Source: Spirochaetota bacterium (GTDB taxonomy: Bacteria; Spirochaetota; B62-G9; DRHN01). From it: 37,515 nt of DNA. A model generated the notes under the pieces. That model ran no database searches, was not told the DNA's origin, and worked only from the letters and a program-made list of their open reading frames with translations. Below, piece after piece: positions 16,146 to 24,264 of the stretch. Position 1 is the first letter of the stretch; every line of letters begins with the position of its first letter. The stretch lies in contig DRHN01000122.1 in NCBI GenBank assembly GCA_011049595.1, positions 1 to 37,515 on the forward strand, written 5' to 3'. A program made the position numbers and the translations under genes.

Positions 16146-17498
16146 TTAAGGTGCATTTGATTGATCTATTATTCTATTGATTTCAATAATATACCAATGA
16201 TCAAGATATTCTTTAAGATAAAGTGTTTCTTTAATAGAGTATACGGTAATTTCTTCTCCCGTATTTAAAACTTTTGTGTACTTTACAAAAAATATTGAGG
16301 TTTCATTATCCCCTGATTCGCTGATTTCGAAATCTTTAAGATAGTATGTTTTTTCACTTTGAGATTCATCATTCCCACTATTTAATTCTTCTGCAACAGC
16401 TGGACCTTGACCGTAAATTTGTCTCATTTTTAGAATGACATACAGTGAGCCCAGCTCATTTTTTATTTTTCTTCCCGCCCTTTTGTAAAAAACATAGTCT
16501 ACTATTTCCAGATCAAGATCATTAACTGCTTTATAATAAAGCTCGACGACCTGACCGGCATTTAAGCCTGCGGTATAATCGATTTTTCTGTTTTCGGAAA
16601 GATAACCGCGAAACATGTAGGCTGCGATGCCTGTTAAAATAATAGCCAGTATTATGAGTTTTTTCCTTCTCTCAAAAAGTTCACTCAATGAACTGAAAAA
16701 AATTATCAATGAACTGTTTCTGAAAATTTTTTTCCATACAGGAAATCCGGATTGTCCCTCAGAATATTTACCGCCAAGGGTTTCGTCGATAAGCTTGACT
16801 ATCCTGTTAAGCCCGGTATTTTTTCCACGCATGACCTCCCACAATACATCCGAGAAAAAACAGGGGACATCATCGATCAGGTCCGAAAGATAAAATACCG
16901 GTTCGGGCCGCAAGGAGCCCTTTTTATCTTTCCGCATTTTAATAAAATGCATATAAACCAGCCGGGCCAAAGACTCCGAAAACACGCTTTCGTCAGAGGT
17001 CAGCATATCGGGTTTGTGTTCAAAACAAAAATATAAAATGCTCTGCAGGTCAGGATCCCGATACTTGTTGAGAAAGTCAATTAGCTTTATAGGAAGAAAG
17101 ATAAATGTATTGTTCTCTGTATTATAAAGGATACTGTTCAGGATCAAAGGGTGATATAAACCGGTTTTGCTTAGGAGTACCTCTTCCGCTTTGATTAATT
17201 CTCTGAAAATATGGAAATACTTTGTAACACTGCCGGATAAAAATGTATTTGCTTGAAAATCCTGATAAAGCTCATAAAGAGAACTCCCCTTAATTTCAGG
17301 GCCGGATAAATAAAGCCCGCCGTCTCTGTTTACAACGTCGTTAAACGTTGAGATCGATAATTCAGGGCCCGTAACCGTATATATTTTTTCATCCAGGTGT
17401 GTCTTTAAACCGGATATTACCGAAATCATGGTCTGTTTGGAGCTGCCGATCTCACGAATTCCAGTGAAGTACATCCGGTATGGTTCTGATTTTTTCAT
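16146..17498 (-). CDS. Single-pass membrane protein of unknown function
   Basis: About 450 residues from the ATG at 17498; the track starts at a TTG two codons earlier. Residues about 1-275 are cytoplasmic-looking. Segments such as ELIKAEEVLLSKTGLYHPLILN and FIFLPIKLIDFL recall the catalytic-loop and activation-segment region of serine/threonine kinases. However, there is no glycine loop, HRD or DFG motif, so at most it is a degenerate kinase fold. A membrane helix follows at about 280-302 (LIILAIILTGIAAYMF). The outer part, after AGQVVELYYKAVNDLDLEIV, has the look of an NTF2-like domain. It lies upstream of the ABC operon in the same direction but is separated from it by the candidate promoter. 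I cannot give a function. Confidence 0.55.
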   Translation of the reverse strand: MKKSEPYRMYFTGIREIGSSKQTMISVISGLKTHLDEKIYTVTGPELSISTFNDVVNRDGGLYLSGPEIKGSSLYELYQDFQANTFLSGSVTKYFHIFRELIKAEEVLLSKTGLYHPLILNSILYNTENNTFIFLPIKLIDFLNKYRDPDLQSILYFCFEHKPDMLTSDESVFSESLARLVYMHFIKMRKDKKGSLRPEPVFYLSDLIDDVPCFFSDVLWEVMRGKNTGLNRIVKLIDETLGGKYSEGQSGFPVWKKIFRNSSLIIFFSSLSELFERRKKLIILAIILTGIAAYMFRGYLSENRKIDYTAGLNAGQVVELYYKAVNDLDLEIVDYVFYKRAGRKIKNELGSLYVILKMRQIYGQGPAVAEELNSGNDESQSEKTYYLKDFEISESGDNETSIFFVKYTKVLNTGEEITVYSIKETLYLKEYLDHWYIIEINRIIDQSNAP

Positions 17499-17581
17499 AT
17501 GCAATTAGCCTAAATTAAAATATTTTATAATAGTATTTCTGTCAAGATATTAAAAGAGTTTATTTTTTGGTAAGAGAAAAT

Positions 17582-18517
17582 ATGTACGTTCGTGAGGCTG
17601 AAAATAAGGGAAAATTTATAAAACCGTGCCCGGGAACACCAAGGTATCTGTGCTGCGGATACAAAATAATCGATTTCGCTCACGGTTGCAATTTAGGGTG
17701 CAGCTACTGCATTTTGAGCAGCTATCTCGGTAACGAACCTCCTACTATCTACAAAAACACAGATAAATTATTTTCTGAGCTTGGACCCTACCTTGGTAAA
17801 CAGAGGGGAATAAACAGGTTCGGCACCGGTGAATTCACAGACAGCCTGTTATCGGAGCAGGCCCTTGGGTTTTACAATGCTTTGATACCCATGTTCTCAC
17901 GCAGTAAAAATGCAGTGCTTGAATTAAAAACAAAGACAGCAAACATAAACGGGTTAATAAAGATCAGAGATCACGATAACACGATTGTATCATGGTCTTT
18001 AAACAGCAATTATACAGCCCGTAGAGATGAAAAAAAAGCCCCCGGTATAGAAGACAGGATAAAAGCGGCTTACAGAGCGCAGGAAGCCGGATTTAAACTG
18101 GCATTTCACTTTGACCCGATAATAATTCATGAATCCTGGGAAGATGGGTACAGGAGAACTATTGATCTGATCTTCGAGAAAATCCACACCGAAAATGTAG
18201 TTTACATTAGCATGGGGACGTTGAGGTTTTTGCCGAAAATGAAAAATGTTATGCGAAAAATCAGCAAAGGTAATAATGAATGGGAATTTATAAAGGGGTT
18301 GGACAACAAAATAAGATATTTCAGGCCGATCAGAACCGTTGTCTACCAAAGGATCAAGTCATATCTACAATGTTTCGTGGAAGAGGACATACTTTATATG
18401 TGCATGGAAAATCCAACTGTCTGGGAGGATGTATTTAAAATCAGGCACATGACTACGAAAAAATTGACCGATAGACTCGATAAAGCCTGTTTTGACAAAT
18501 TTGATTTAAAACAGTAG
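17582..18517 (+). CDS. SplB-family radical SAM protein (spore photoproduct lyase-like)
   Basis: About 311 residues from the ATG at 17582, which has AAGAG just upstream; the track's TTG at 17567 is less likely. The radical SAM cluster motif is CNLGCSYC (CX3CX2C), preceded by the family's CPGTPRYLCCGYKIIDF. Further SplB-family features are RFGTGEFTDSL, LELKTKTANI, VSWSLNSNY, FHFDPIIIHESWEDGY and LYMCMENPTVWEDVF. Family members repair UV thymine dimers in spores, but non-sporulating diderms carry close relatives whose substrates are mostly untested, so a DNA-repair role is inference. The gene stands alone, between an unknown membrane protein and the tRNA-Pro gene. Confidence 0.85.
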   Translation: MYVREAENKGKFIKPCPGTPRYLCCGYKIIDFAHGCNLGCSYCILSSYLGNEPPTIYKNTDKLFSELGPYLGKQRGINRFGTGEFTDSLLSEQALGFYNALIPMFSRSKNAVLELKTKTANINGLIKIRDHDNTIVSWSLNSNYTARRDEKKAPGIEDRIKAAYRAQEAGFKLAFHFDPIIIHESWEDGYRRTIDLIFEKIHTENVVYISMGTLRFLPKMKNVMRKISKGNNEWEFIKGLDNKIRYFRPIRTVVYQRIKSYLQCFVEEDILYMCMENPTVWEDVFKIRHMTTKKLTDRLDKACFDKFDLKQ

Positions 18518-18539
18518 TTGTTTAGTTCTTTTTGTTCTC

Positions 18540-18568
18540 TTGACATTAATAAAAAGATTCTATATATT
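18540..18568 (+). promoter_or_regulatory. Sigma-70-type promoter of tRNA-Pro
   Basis: TTGACA at 18540-18545 matches the -35 consensus exactly. After a 17-bp spacer comes TATATT at 18563-18568. The tRNA starts about 55 bp downstream, leaving a short 5' leader. Confidence 0.7.
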
Positions 18569-18623
18569 CAATTATGTCTTAATGCGGGGAACACCCTGCA
18601 AAAGTGTGAGTATGTGTAGTCAG

Positions 18624-18697
18624 CGGGCTGTGGCGCAGTTGGGTAGCGTACATGTCTGGGGGACATGGGGTCGCCAGTTCAAGTCTGGCCAGCCCGA
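18624..18697 (+). tRNA. tRNA-Pro (anticodon GGG)
   Basis: A complete 74-nt cloverleaf. The acceptor stem is CGGGCTG / CAGCCCG with discriminator A. The D arm is GCGC...GCGT. The anticodon stem is CATGT / ACATG around loop CTGGGGG, giving anticodon GGG. The T arm is GCCAG TTCAAGT CTGGC. The CCA end is not encoded. A good promoter lies upstream, and repeat element A begins 5 bp after the tRNA end. Confidence 0.95.
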
Positions 18698-18702
18698 ATA
18701 AT

Positions 18703-18889
18703 TAGTTCTTGGTGACAATTCCAGGTGTTTATCTGGCTATTTAGTGTTTTAATTTAACAAAGTGTTCTAAATATTATTAATTGTGAAAATATAAACAGTT
18801 AAATAGAACTAATTAGTCGCGGTGAAACGGCTCAATGAAGTGAGTTGGTGCTACTTCGGGCTTTGCCCGACTTTATTCACCAAGAACTA
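18703..18889 (-). repeat. MITE-like structured repeat, copy A
   Basis: About 187 bp bounded by TAGTTCTTGGTGA and its exact reverse complement, TCACCAAGAACTA. The outermost TA could be a target duplication, leaving terminal repeats GTTCTTGGTGA. Bases 18797-18888 are identical, in reverse complement, to 19734-19825 in copy B. The inside holds a TCGGGC / GCCCGA hairpin within an outer TTGGTG / CACCAA stem, and a conserved core shared with copies B and C. There is no coding capacity. It lies between the tRNA-Pro gene and the 3' end of the sirtuin gene. Confidence 0.8.
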
Positions 18890-18902
18890 TCTAAGTTGTT
18901 AA

Positions 18903-19688
18903 TTAATACGATTTTTCTTCAATATCTTCATCAATCCAGGCAGCCACTGCCGGTGGGAAAATGTCAGCTACGTCACCTTCGATCCGAAGGCTTACAGCCT
19001 GGACACCATCATGATCTGTTCTGCCCCTGTTGATAATAATATAGGGTACGCCTCGTTCAGCAGCCTGTAAAGGCACTGAAGAGGCCGGAGTTACAGACAA
19101 AGTCGTGCCAAGAGCGATCACAAGATCTGCTTTCATGGCGGCGCTGAAAGCCCGGTTGAGATCAATCTCCCTTAAATTTTGACCAAAACTGATCGTTGCG
19201 GGTTTCAAATATCCGCCGCAGGTGCAGATCGGAGCTTTTTTTTCTTTTTTAAAATAAATAAAATGTGGGTCAGGGGCAGTTAGTTCATGGCACTTCTGGC
19301 ATTCAACATATCTCATGGTCCCGTGGACTTCTACAAGGCGTTCTTCTGATAGGCCTGCCAGCCTGTGCAGACCGTCCGTGTTCTGGGTAACAACCATTAA
19401 TAATTTCCGGGCCCTTTCAAGCTCAACGATAGCTTTATGAACTTCGTTTGGGACAGCGTTTTTAAAGCTGTCCCAGCTTTCCAATTTGTACTCCCAGTAA
19501 TCTACACGCGCATCTTCAGAAGACATAAAATCCCTGTAATAGACAGGTTTTCTTTTTTTCCATATCCCCTGCGGGCCGCGAAAATCGGCTATACCGCTGC
19601 CGGTTGAAACACCGGCGCCTGTAAAAATAAGAATGTTTTTTGACTTTATCAAATATAATATGAGTTCTTTTTCGGGACTTTTGTTCAT
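18903..19688 (-). CDS. Sir2-family NAD-dependent protein deacylase
   Basis: A 261-residue sirtuin. It removes acyl groups from lysines using NAD+ and releases nicotinamide and O-acyl-ADP-ribose. The NAD-binding motifs are FTGAGVSTGSGIADFRG and TQNTDGLHRLAG. The catalytic histidine is in VEVHGTMRYVEC. The zinc ligands are CQKC and a shortened CTCGG pair (CXC rather than the usual CXXC). ATISFGQNL and the late LGTTLSVTPAS loop are also typical. AGGGA lies upstream of the ATG. The stop codon lies 13 bp from element A, and element B lies 44 bp upstream of the start, in inverted orientation. A regulatory link with the acetyl-phosphate enzyme Pta is possible but not shown. Confidence 0.92.
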   Translation of the reverse strand: MNKSPEKELILYLIKSKNILIFTGAGVSTGSGIADFRGPQGIWKKRKPVYYRDFMSSEDARVDYWEYKLESWDSFKNAVPNEVHKAIVELERARKLLMVVTQNTDGLHRLAGLSEERLVEVHGTMRYVECQKCHELTAPDPHFIYFKKEKKAPICTCGGYLKPATISFGQNLREIDLNRAFSAAMKADLVIALGTTLSVTPASSVPLQAAERGVPYIIINRGRTDHDGVQAVSLRIEGDVADIFPPAVAAWIDEDIEEKSY

Positions 19689-19732
19689 TTTATCCCTAAA
19701 ATTAATAAATTTTATTTATGAAAGCCACTGAT

Positions 19733-19897
19733 AAGTTCTTGGTGAATAAAGTCGGGCAAAGCCCGAAGTAGCACCAACTCACTTCATTGAGCCGTTTCAC
19801 CGCGACTAATTAGTTCTATTTAACTCTTTATGTTAAATTAGTTAATAATTTTGAATATACTAATATTAATAAAAAACGAATTGTTCACCAAGAACTA
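19733..19897 (+). repeat. MITE-like structured repeat, copy B
   Basis: About 165 bp from AAGTTCTTGGTGA to TCACCAAGAACTA (19885-19897). Its first 92 bp (19734-19825) are a perfect inverted copy of element A's right part. The nested hairpins TTGGTG...CACCAA and TCGGGC-AAA-GCCCGA are present. A conserved core follows, running from TCACTTCATTGAGCC to the internal AATTAGTTCTATTTAACT. The right half is AT-rich and has diverged from A. Together with A it encloses the sirtuin gene. Confidence 0.8.
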
Positions 19898-20028
19898 ATT
19901 AGTGTATAAATAGTTTTAAATCAGGCTGCCGCGGGAATAATATTCTGTGAATAAATAATGTCATTATATTCTAAATAGTTTATTATGTGTATATACCGAC
20001 ACAGAAGAAAGATGGGCAGGGGGTTGTA

Positions 20029-20682
20029 ATGGGGATTTACATCCATAAAAAAGAAAAACATATAGTCGAGAACATAAAAAAACACGCCGATCTGGTATTG
20101 GAAACGGTCAAGGAATTCCTGCTGGCCCTTAACTGTTGTATGGATGGGGACATGGAAAAAACCAAACATTATACAAAACTCACGCATAAACGAGAGAAGG
20201 AAGCGGACCAATATTTAAGGGAAATCAATAAAGAGATGTTTGAAGGTGCATTTATGCCGTCTATCAGGGAAGTCCTGTTCATTGCCCTTGATTTTATTGA
20301 CAAGGTGGCGAATGAGGCTGAAAAGGGAGGAGATTTTCTGACTTTGATCGAGCCGGGTATTCCGGACCTGATAAAAGATAACATTAGAAAAATGTCCAAA
20401 ATAACCGGGCTCTGCGCTGAAAAATTAAAAGACGCAATTTACAATCTTTTCGAAAAGGCTGGCACTGTATTTGAAGACACAAAAGAGATCGAGCACCTGG
20501 AAGGCGAGGTTGACAAGTATATATGGAAGTCTATTGAAGCTGTTTTTAAAAAAATTGACGGTTTAAAATTCTCTGAAAAAATGATGCTTCGTGAGTTGAT
20601 ACTAAGAGTTAACTCGATAACAAATAGAATGGAGGACGCGTCAGATCGTCTTGATCTCGTCGTCCTGAAATTACGGCCGTGA
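20029..20682 (+). CDS. DUF47/PhoU-like protein
   Basis: About 217 residues, almost entirely helical with heptad-like patterns, as in PhoU-type bundles. Typical DUF47 features are LVLETVKEFLLAL near the start, HKREKEADQYLREINKEMF (an E/D-rich metal-binding helix) and IEHLEGEVDKYIWKSIEAVF. The last part, ITNRMEDASDRLDLVVLK, is characteristic of the family. Members usually accompany Pit-type phosphate transporters and regulate them; no Pit gene is next to it here. I chose the ATG at 20029 over the track's 19987 because AGGGGG precedes it and the upstream 14 residues look unlike the family. Confidence 0.85.
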   Translation: MGIYIHKKEKHIVENIKKHADLVLETVKEFLLALNCCMDGDMEKTKHYTKLTHKREKEADQYLREINKEMFEGAFMPSIREVLFIALDFIDKVANEAEKGGDFLTLIEPGIPDLIKDNIRKMSKITGLCAEKLKDAIYNLFEKAGTVFEDTKEIEHLEGEVDKYIWKSIEAVFKKIDGLKFSEKMMLRELILRVNSITNRMEDASDRLDLVVLKLRP

Positions 20683-20749
20683 TCATTTAACAGACATCAA
20701 AAAACTCATTAATCCCCTTTAATTTTCAGATGATTTTCCGGATTGTATA

Positions 20750-22120
20750 ATGGATAAACCCGATAATTTAATATACATGAGATCACTTGGATGCAATAAA
20801 AACACCGTTGACTCGGAAGTGATTCTGACTCTTTTAAAAGAAAGGGGACACATAATTACGGATGATCCGGGTGAGGCGTCAAACATAATTATTAACACAT
20901 GCGCCTTTATCGATGAGGCCAAAGAGGAAGCTATCGAAACTATCTGTGAACTATCCAGGTACAGAAAAGCCGGGGCTTCAATCATTGTAACAGGCTGCTT
21001 TTCACAGATGTATCACAAAGAAATTATAAAAAAGCTGCCCGAAGTTGATGCTGTGATCGGAATTGGAGACCTAAAGGCAGTGATCGACGCGGTCAAAACA
21101 CCGGACCACAAAAAAGATTTCTTCAAAAGCCGGATTATAGGTGACGCATACAGGGAATACCCTGCCAGGGACGAACTCCTCACAATGCCCGGGTATGCTT
21201 ATTTAAAAATAGCCGACGGATGCAGCAGAAAATGCGCTTTCTGTCTGATTCCTTTGATAAGAGGGCAGCAGAGAAGCAGGGATCCAGACAGGATCGTTGA
21301 GGAAGCAAGGAATCTTGAAAAAAAAGGTGTCAAAGAGATCGTTCTGGTTTCCCAGGATACTTTATCTTATGGAAGTGACCTGAACATCAACAGAGGTTTA
21401 AAGCTTCTAATTGAGAGCCTGTTAAAAAAAACAGGGATCAGGTTTTTCAGGCTGCTTTATCTCAGACCGGACCCCGAACTAAAAGAAAACCTTGATGTTT
21501 TTGAAAACGACCGGGTGCTTCCTTATTTCGATGTGCCTGTACAGCACGCATCTGAAAAGATCCTGAAAAGCATGAACAGAGCCGGCAGCCCTTTATCATA
21601 CTCTGACATAATAAGTACGATTAGAGACCGTTTCCATAAGGCTGTTTTGAGAACATCTATCATAACAGGATATCCCGGAGAAACTGAAAAGGATTTCAAT
21701 ATACTTCTCGATTTTATAAAAAAAATCAGGTTCGATCACTTAGGTGTTTTCAGTTTTTCACCCCAGAAAGAAACCCGGGCTTTTGAATTGAAAGGAAGGG
21801 TGAAGACCGCTGTAATCGAGGAAAGGAAAAAAAAATTAATGGAGCTGCAGAGAGGGATATCGGGAAAACAATTAAAGAAAAACATCGGGCAGAGCTGCGA
21901 TGTTCTAATTGAGGAGAAGATCCTTGACCGAAACCTGTATTTAGGAAGGAGCTTTCATTTTGCTCCTGAAGTGGATGGTGTTTTTCTCGTCAAATCTAAA
22001 AGGATTTTAAAACCGGGCAGTCTGATCAAGGCAAAAGTTACAAGGGCCGATGATTATGATCTGCATGGGGTTGAAATTAGTGCGTTTTCTCACTCATTGA
22101 ATGATAAAAAGGACTATTAA
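20750..22120 (+). CDS. rimO: Ribosomal protein S12 methylthiotransferase RimO
   Basis: This 456-residue radical SAM enzyme adds a methylthio group to an aspartate of ribosomal protein S12. The N-terminal UPF0004 domain has SLGCNKNTVDSE, INTCAFIDEAKEEAIE and VTGCFSQMY, which supply three cysteines for the auxiliary cluster. The radical SAM motif is CSRKCAFC (CX3CX2C), followed by LIPLIRGQQRSR. DVPVQHASEKILKSMNR is a further family block. A TRAM domain occupies the last 65 residues. The FIDEAKEEAI motif favours RimO over MiaB. It lies 67 bp downstream of the DUF47 gene. Confidence 0.92.
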   Translation: MDKPDNLIYMRSLGCNKNTVDSEVILTLLKERGHIITDDPGEASNIIINTCAFIDEAKEEAIETICELSRYRKAGASIIVTGCFSQMYHKEIIKKLPEVDAVIGIGDLKAVIDAVKTPDHKKDFFKSRIIGDAYREYPARDELLTMPGYAYLKIADGCSRKCAFCLIPLIRGQQRSRDPDRIVEEARNLEKKGVKEIVLVSQDTLSYGSDLNINRGLKLLIESLLKKTGIRFFRLLYLRPDPELKENLDVFENDRVLPYFDVPVQHASEKILKSMNRAGSPLSYSDIISTIRDRFHKAVLRTSIITGYPGETEKDFNILLDFIKKIRFDHLGVFSFSPQKETRAFELKGRVKTAVIEERKKKLMELQRGISGKQLKKNIGQSCDVLIEEKILDRNLYLGRSFHFAPEVDGVFLVKSKRILKPGSLIKAKVTRADDYDLHGVEISAFSHSLNDKKDY

Positions 22121-22269
22121 TACTATAGTAATACATTACAATTTCAAGCACAGAATGCAGTAAAAAGTGAGAAAACCACAAAACCCCGCATTCAATGAAT
22201 TTATGGATATTTGTGAGAAATGGGGGTTAGCGATCAGACTTGATACGGTCTTAAATTTCAATTCGACAG

Positions 22270-23256
22270 CTATCTTGCGATATTTACAACATCATATTGT
22301 TCAAACAGCCATTTATCAGCGTAAAGGTGCAGGTAGTAGGTATATTTCTTTTTTTCTATAAGATTTATGTATTTAAAAGTTTCAATAACAGTCACCTGAG
22401 CGTCTGTTTTTTCAATTACGGTTTTTACGATCTCAAAATCAACGGGGACCGTGTCTGAATAGGGTACGCTTTCAAGCGTGTTTTCCGCTTTAATATAATT
22501 TTTCAATTCCTCGATCACTGACGGTTTGTCAATATCTTTGGCGCCGACGTATTTTCTTTCTGCATTATTAAATTGGTGAATAAATTTTTCGAAGTTTATA
22601 TGAAGAAAATATTTTTCAAAATCTCCTGCCATGAGTGCATTTAACATCAACTCAACAACTTTGTATGGCGGAAATTTTTCGGTTTTTAATCTCAAGATCT
22701 CTTTTTCTCTTTGCTGCTCTCTGACAATTTCTGTATACGGGGGATTTAAATTAAGATAAAGTTCTTTTTCGGTTACAATTACGTTTCCGGATTCTGTAAT
22801 CAGGTTAGGATATAAAATACCTTTAATGACAAATTCCCCGCTCTCCTTAAAATCGAACCACTCTCCGATGTTGATCCGCACACCGTAAACTTCATTCCGT
22901 TTTAATATTATTTCATCATTGAATATCGGTTCATATTTTCTGCGCTCGATCATGTAGCTGTTCGAGTGCATAACTTTTTTTTTGGTCATTGAGGAAATAT
23001 CAAAATCAAAAGTGAATATTTTTTTAAAAGAAGTAATAAAAAGATAAGGGTCACGGCCGTTGTTCACGATTTGAAACTCTACTATTATGGGATCGCCTAA
23101 ATAGTATATTTGTTTGTCATAAAAACGGATAGACACTTCAATGGAGGAATATTTATCCAATTGTTTTGTGTTATTTTGAGAATAGCCGATACTTATACAG
23201 AAAATGAGAATGAATAACGCGGATAAGAATAATTTTTTTAAAGATGATTTACACAT
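22270..23256 (-). CDS. Exported protein of unknown function, two beta-rich domains
   Basis: A 328-residue protein with a signal peptide (LFLSALFILIFCISIGYS). Residues about 35-170 look like an immunoglobulin-type beta-sandwich (YLGDPIIVEFQIVNNGRDPYLF), as in intracellular-proteinase-inhibitor-like or BsuPI-like domains. Residues about 200-328 read as an NTF2-like domain: VVELMLNALMAGDFEKYFLHIN at the start and YYLHLYADKWLFEQYDV at the end. The cysteine in the signal is not in a clear lipobox. It diverges from uppP. Its function is not recognisable. Confidence 0.6.
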   Translation of the reverse strand: MCKSSLKKLFLSALFILIFCISIGYSQNNTKQLDKYSSIEVSIRFYDKQIYYLGDPIIVEFQIVNNGRDPYLFITSFKKIFTFDFDISSMTKKKVMHSNSYMIERRKYEPIFNDEIILKRNEVYGVRINIGEWFDFKESGEFVIKGILYPNLITESGNVIVTEKELYLNLNPPYTEIVREQQREKEILRLKTEKFPPYKVVELMLNALMAGDFEKYFLHINFEKFIHQFNNAERKYVGAKDIDKPSVIEELKNYIKAENTLESVPYSDTVPVDFEIVKTVIEKTDAQVTVIETFKYINLIEKKKYTYYLHLYADKWLFEQYDVVNIAR

Positions 23257-23378
23257 AATAAAAATATAATCTCGAGTCGTGTATTTTGTTTTATCATCGG
23301 ATTTTGAATAAAAAACTTAAAATATTAAGGTAAAAGTACTATTAAGATAAAAAGTAATTTTGGGTCAAAGGATGATTT

Positions 23379-24218
23379 ATGACAATTACAAACGCGATGT
23401 TCCTTGCAGTTTTACAGGGCGTTACAGAGTTTCTGCCGATCAGCAGCTCCGGTCATCTGGTATTATTACAGAATATTATGAACATGAGAGATGTTCCTAT
23501 CCTTTTCGATCTGATACTGCATCTGGGTACGGTTTCAGCTACAATCATACTATACAGAAAAATAATAGGATCCATACTGGCAGATATGTTCCTGGTGATA
23601 ATCAGCGATAAAAAGGAAAGAAAAACAATTTATCAACGAGGAAATATTAAACTTTTATACCATATCGCTCTCTCTACATTAATTACCGCTGTCCTTGCTT
23701 ACGGATTTAAAGATATATTGAGATCTTTTTTTTACCAGCCCGATTTTATACCCTTCTTTTTTATCGTTACGGGCATTGTCCTTCTTATTACGAAATTTGT
23801 CACGGAAGGAGAAAAGGGGATATCTCAGACCCGAATTCTTTTTCCTTCGGTTGTTGGTTTCACACAGGCCGTTTCTATGCTGCCGGGGATCTCCAGATCA
23901 GGCTCAACAATTGCGGCCGGTCTGTTTCTGGGTGGTACGCGGGAATTTTCCGGGACCTATTCCTTTTTGCTGTCAATACCATCGGTTTTCGGCGCTTCTC
24001 TTTTTGAGTTTGCCCTTTCAAGGCACACGATCCAGGGTTTCACAAGCTCACGTATATATATATTCGCTTTCGTTTTATCTTTTCTTACAGGCTTTGCTGC
24101 TTTAAAAATCCTGTTAAAGTTTCTCGGTAAAGGAAAGTTGTATTTTTTTTCAGTGTATTGTTTTTCAGCAGGTATTGCAGGGTTTATAATAAAAAATTTT
24201 AATATGCTTTCCGGCTGA
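23379..24218 (+). CDS. uppP: Undecaprenyl-diphosphatase UppP/BacA
   Basis: A 279-residue polytopic membrane enzyme that dephosphorylates undecaprenyl diphosphate, recycling the lipid carrier for peptidoglycan and other surface glycans. The family motifs are LQGVTEFLPISSSGHL (with the catalytic glutamate) and LPGISRSGSTIAAGLF (the phosphate-binding serine/arginine loop). Several membrane helices and a normal length support the call. AAAGGATG lies a few bases before the ATG. It is followed 46 bp later by ftsK in the same direction. Confidence 0.95.
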   Translation: MTITNAMFLAVLQGVTEFLPISSSGHLVLLQNIMNMRDVPILFDLILHLGTVSATIILYRKIIGSILADMFLVIISDKKERKTIYQRGNIKLLYHIALSTLITAVLAYGFKDILRSFFYQPDFIPFFFIVTGIVLLITKFVTEGEKGISQTRILFPSVVGFTQAVSMLPGISRSGSTIAAGLFLGGTREFSGTYSFLLSIPSVFGASLFEFALSRHTIQGFTSSRIYIFAFVLSFLTGFAALKILLKFLGKGKLYFFSVYCFSAGIAGFIIKNFNMLSG

Positions 24219-24264
24219 ATATAAAAAATATTTTAATTAGAGTCGGACGAAGTAAAATAAGATA

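Noticed and set aside
18624-18697. tRNA-Pro as an integration (attB) site
   Set aside because: There is no integrase gene and no repeat of the tRNA 3' end in the window; the neighbouring element has its own terminal repeats.
18703-19897. Reading elements A and B as a CRISPR array or a composite IS with transposase
   Set aside because: There are no short regularly spaced repeats, and the only gene between them is a normal sirtuin with no transposase features. A non-autonomous repeat pair fits better.
22167-22361. 64-residue GTG-initiated frame after rimO
   Set aside because: It overlaps the end of the opposite exported-protein gene by about 90 bp, has no ribosome binding site and matches no family that I know.
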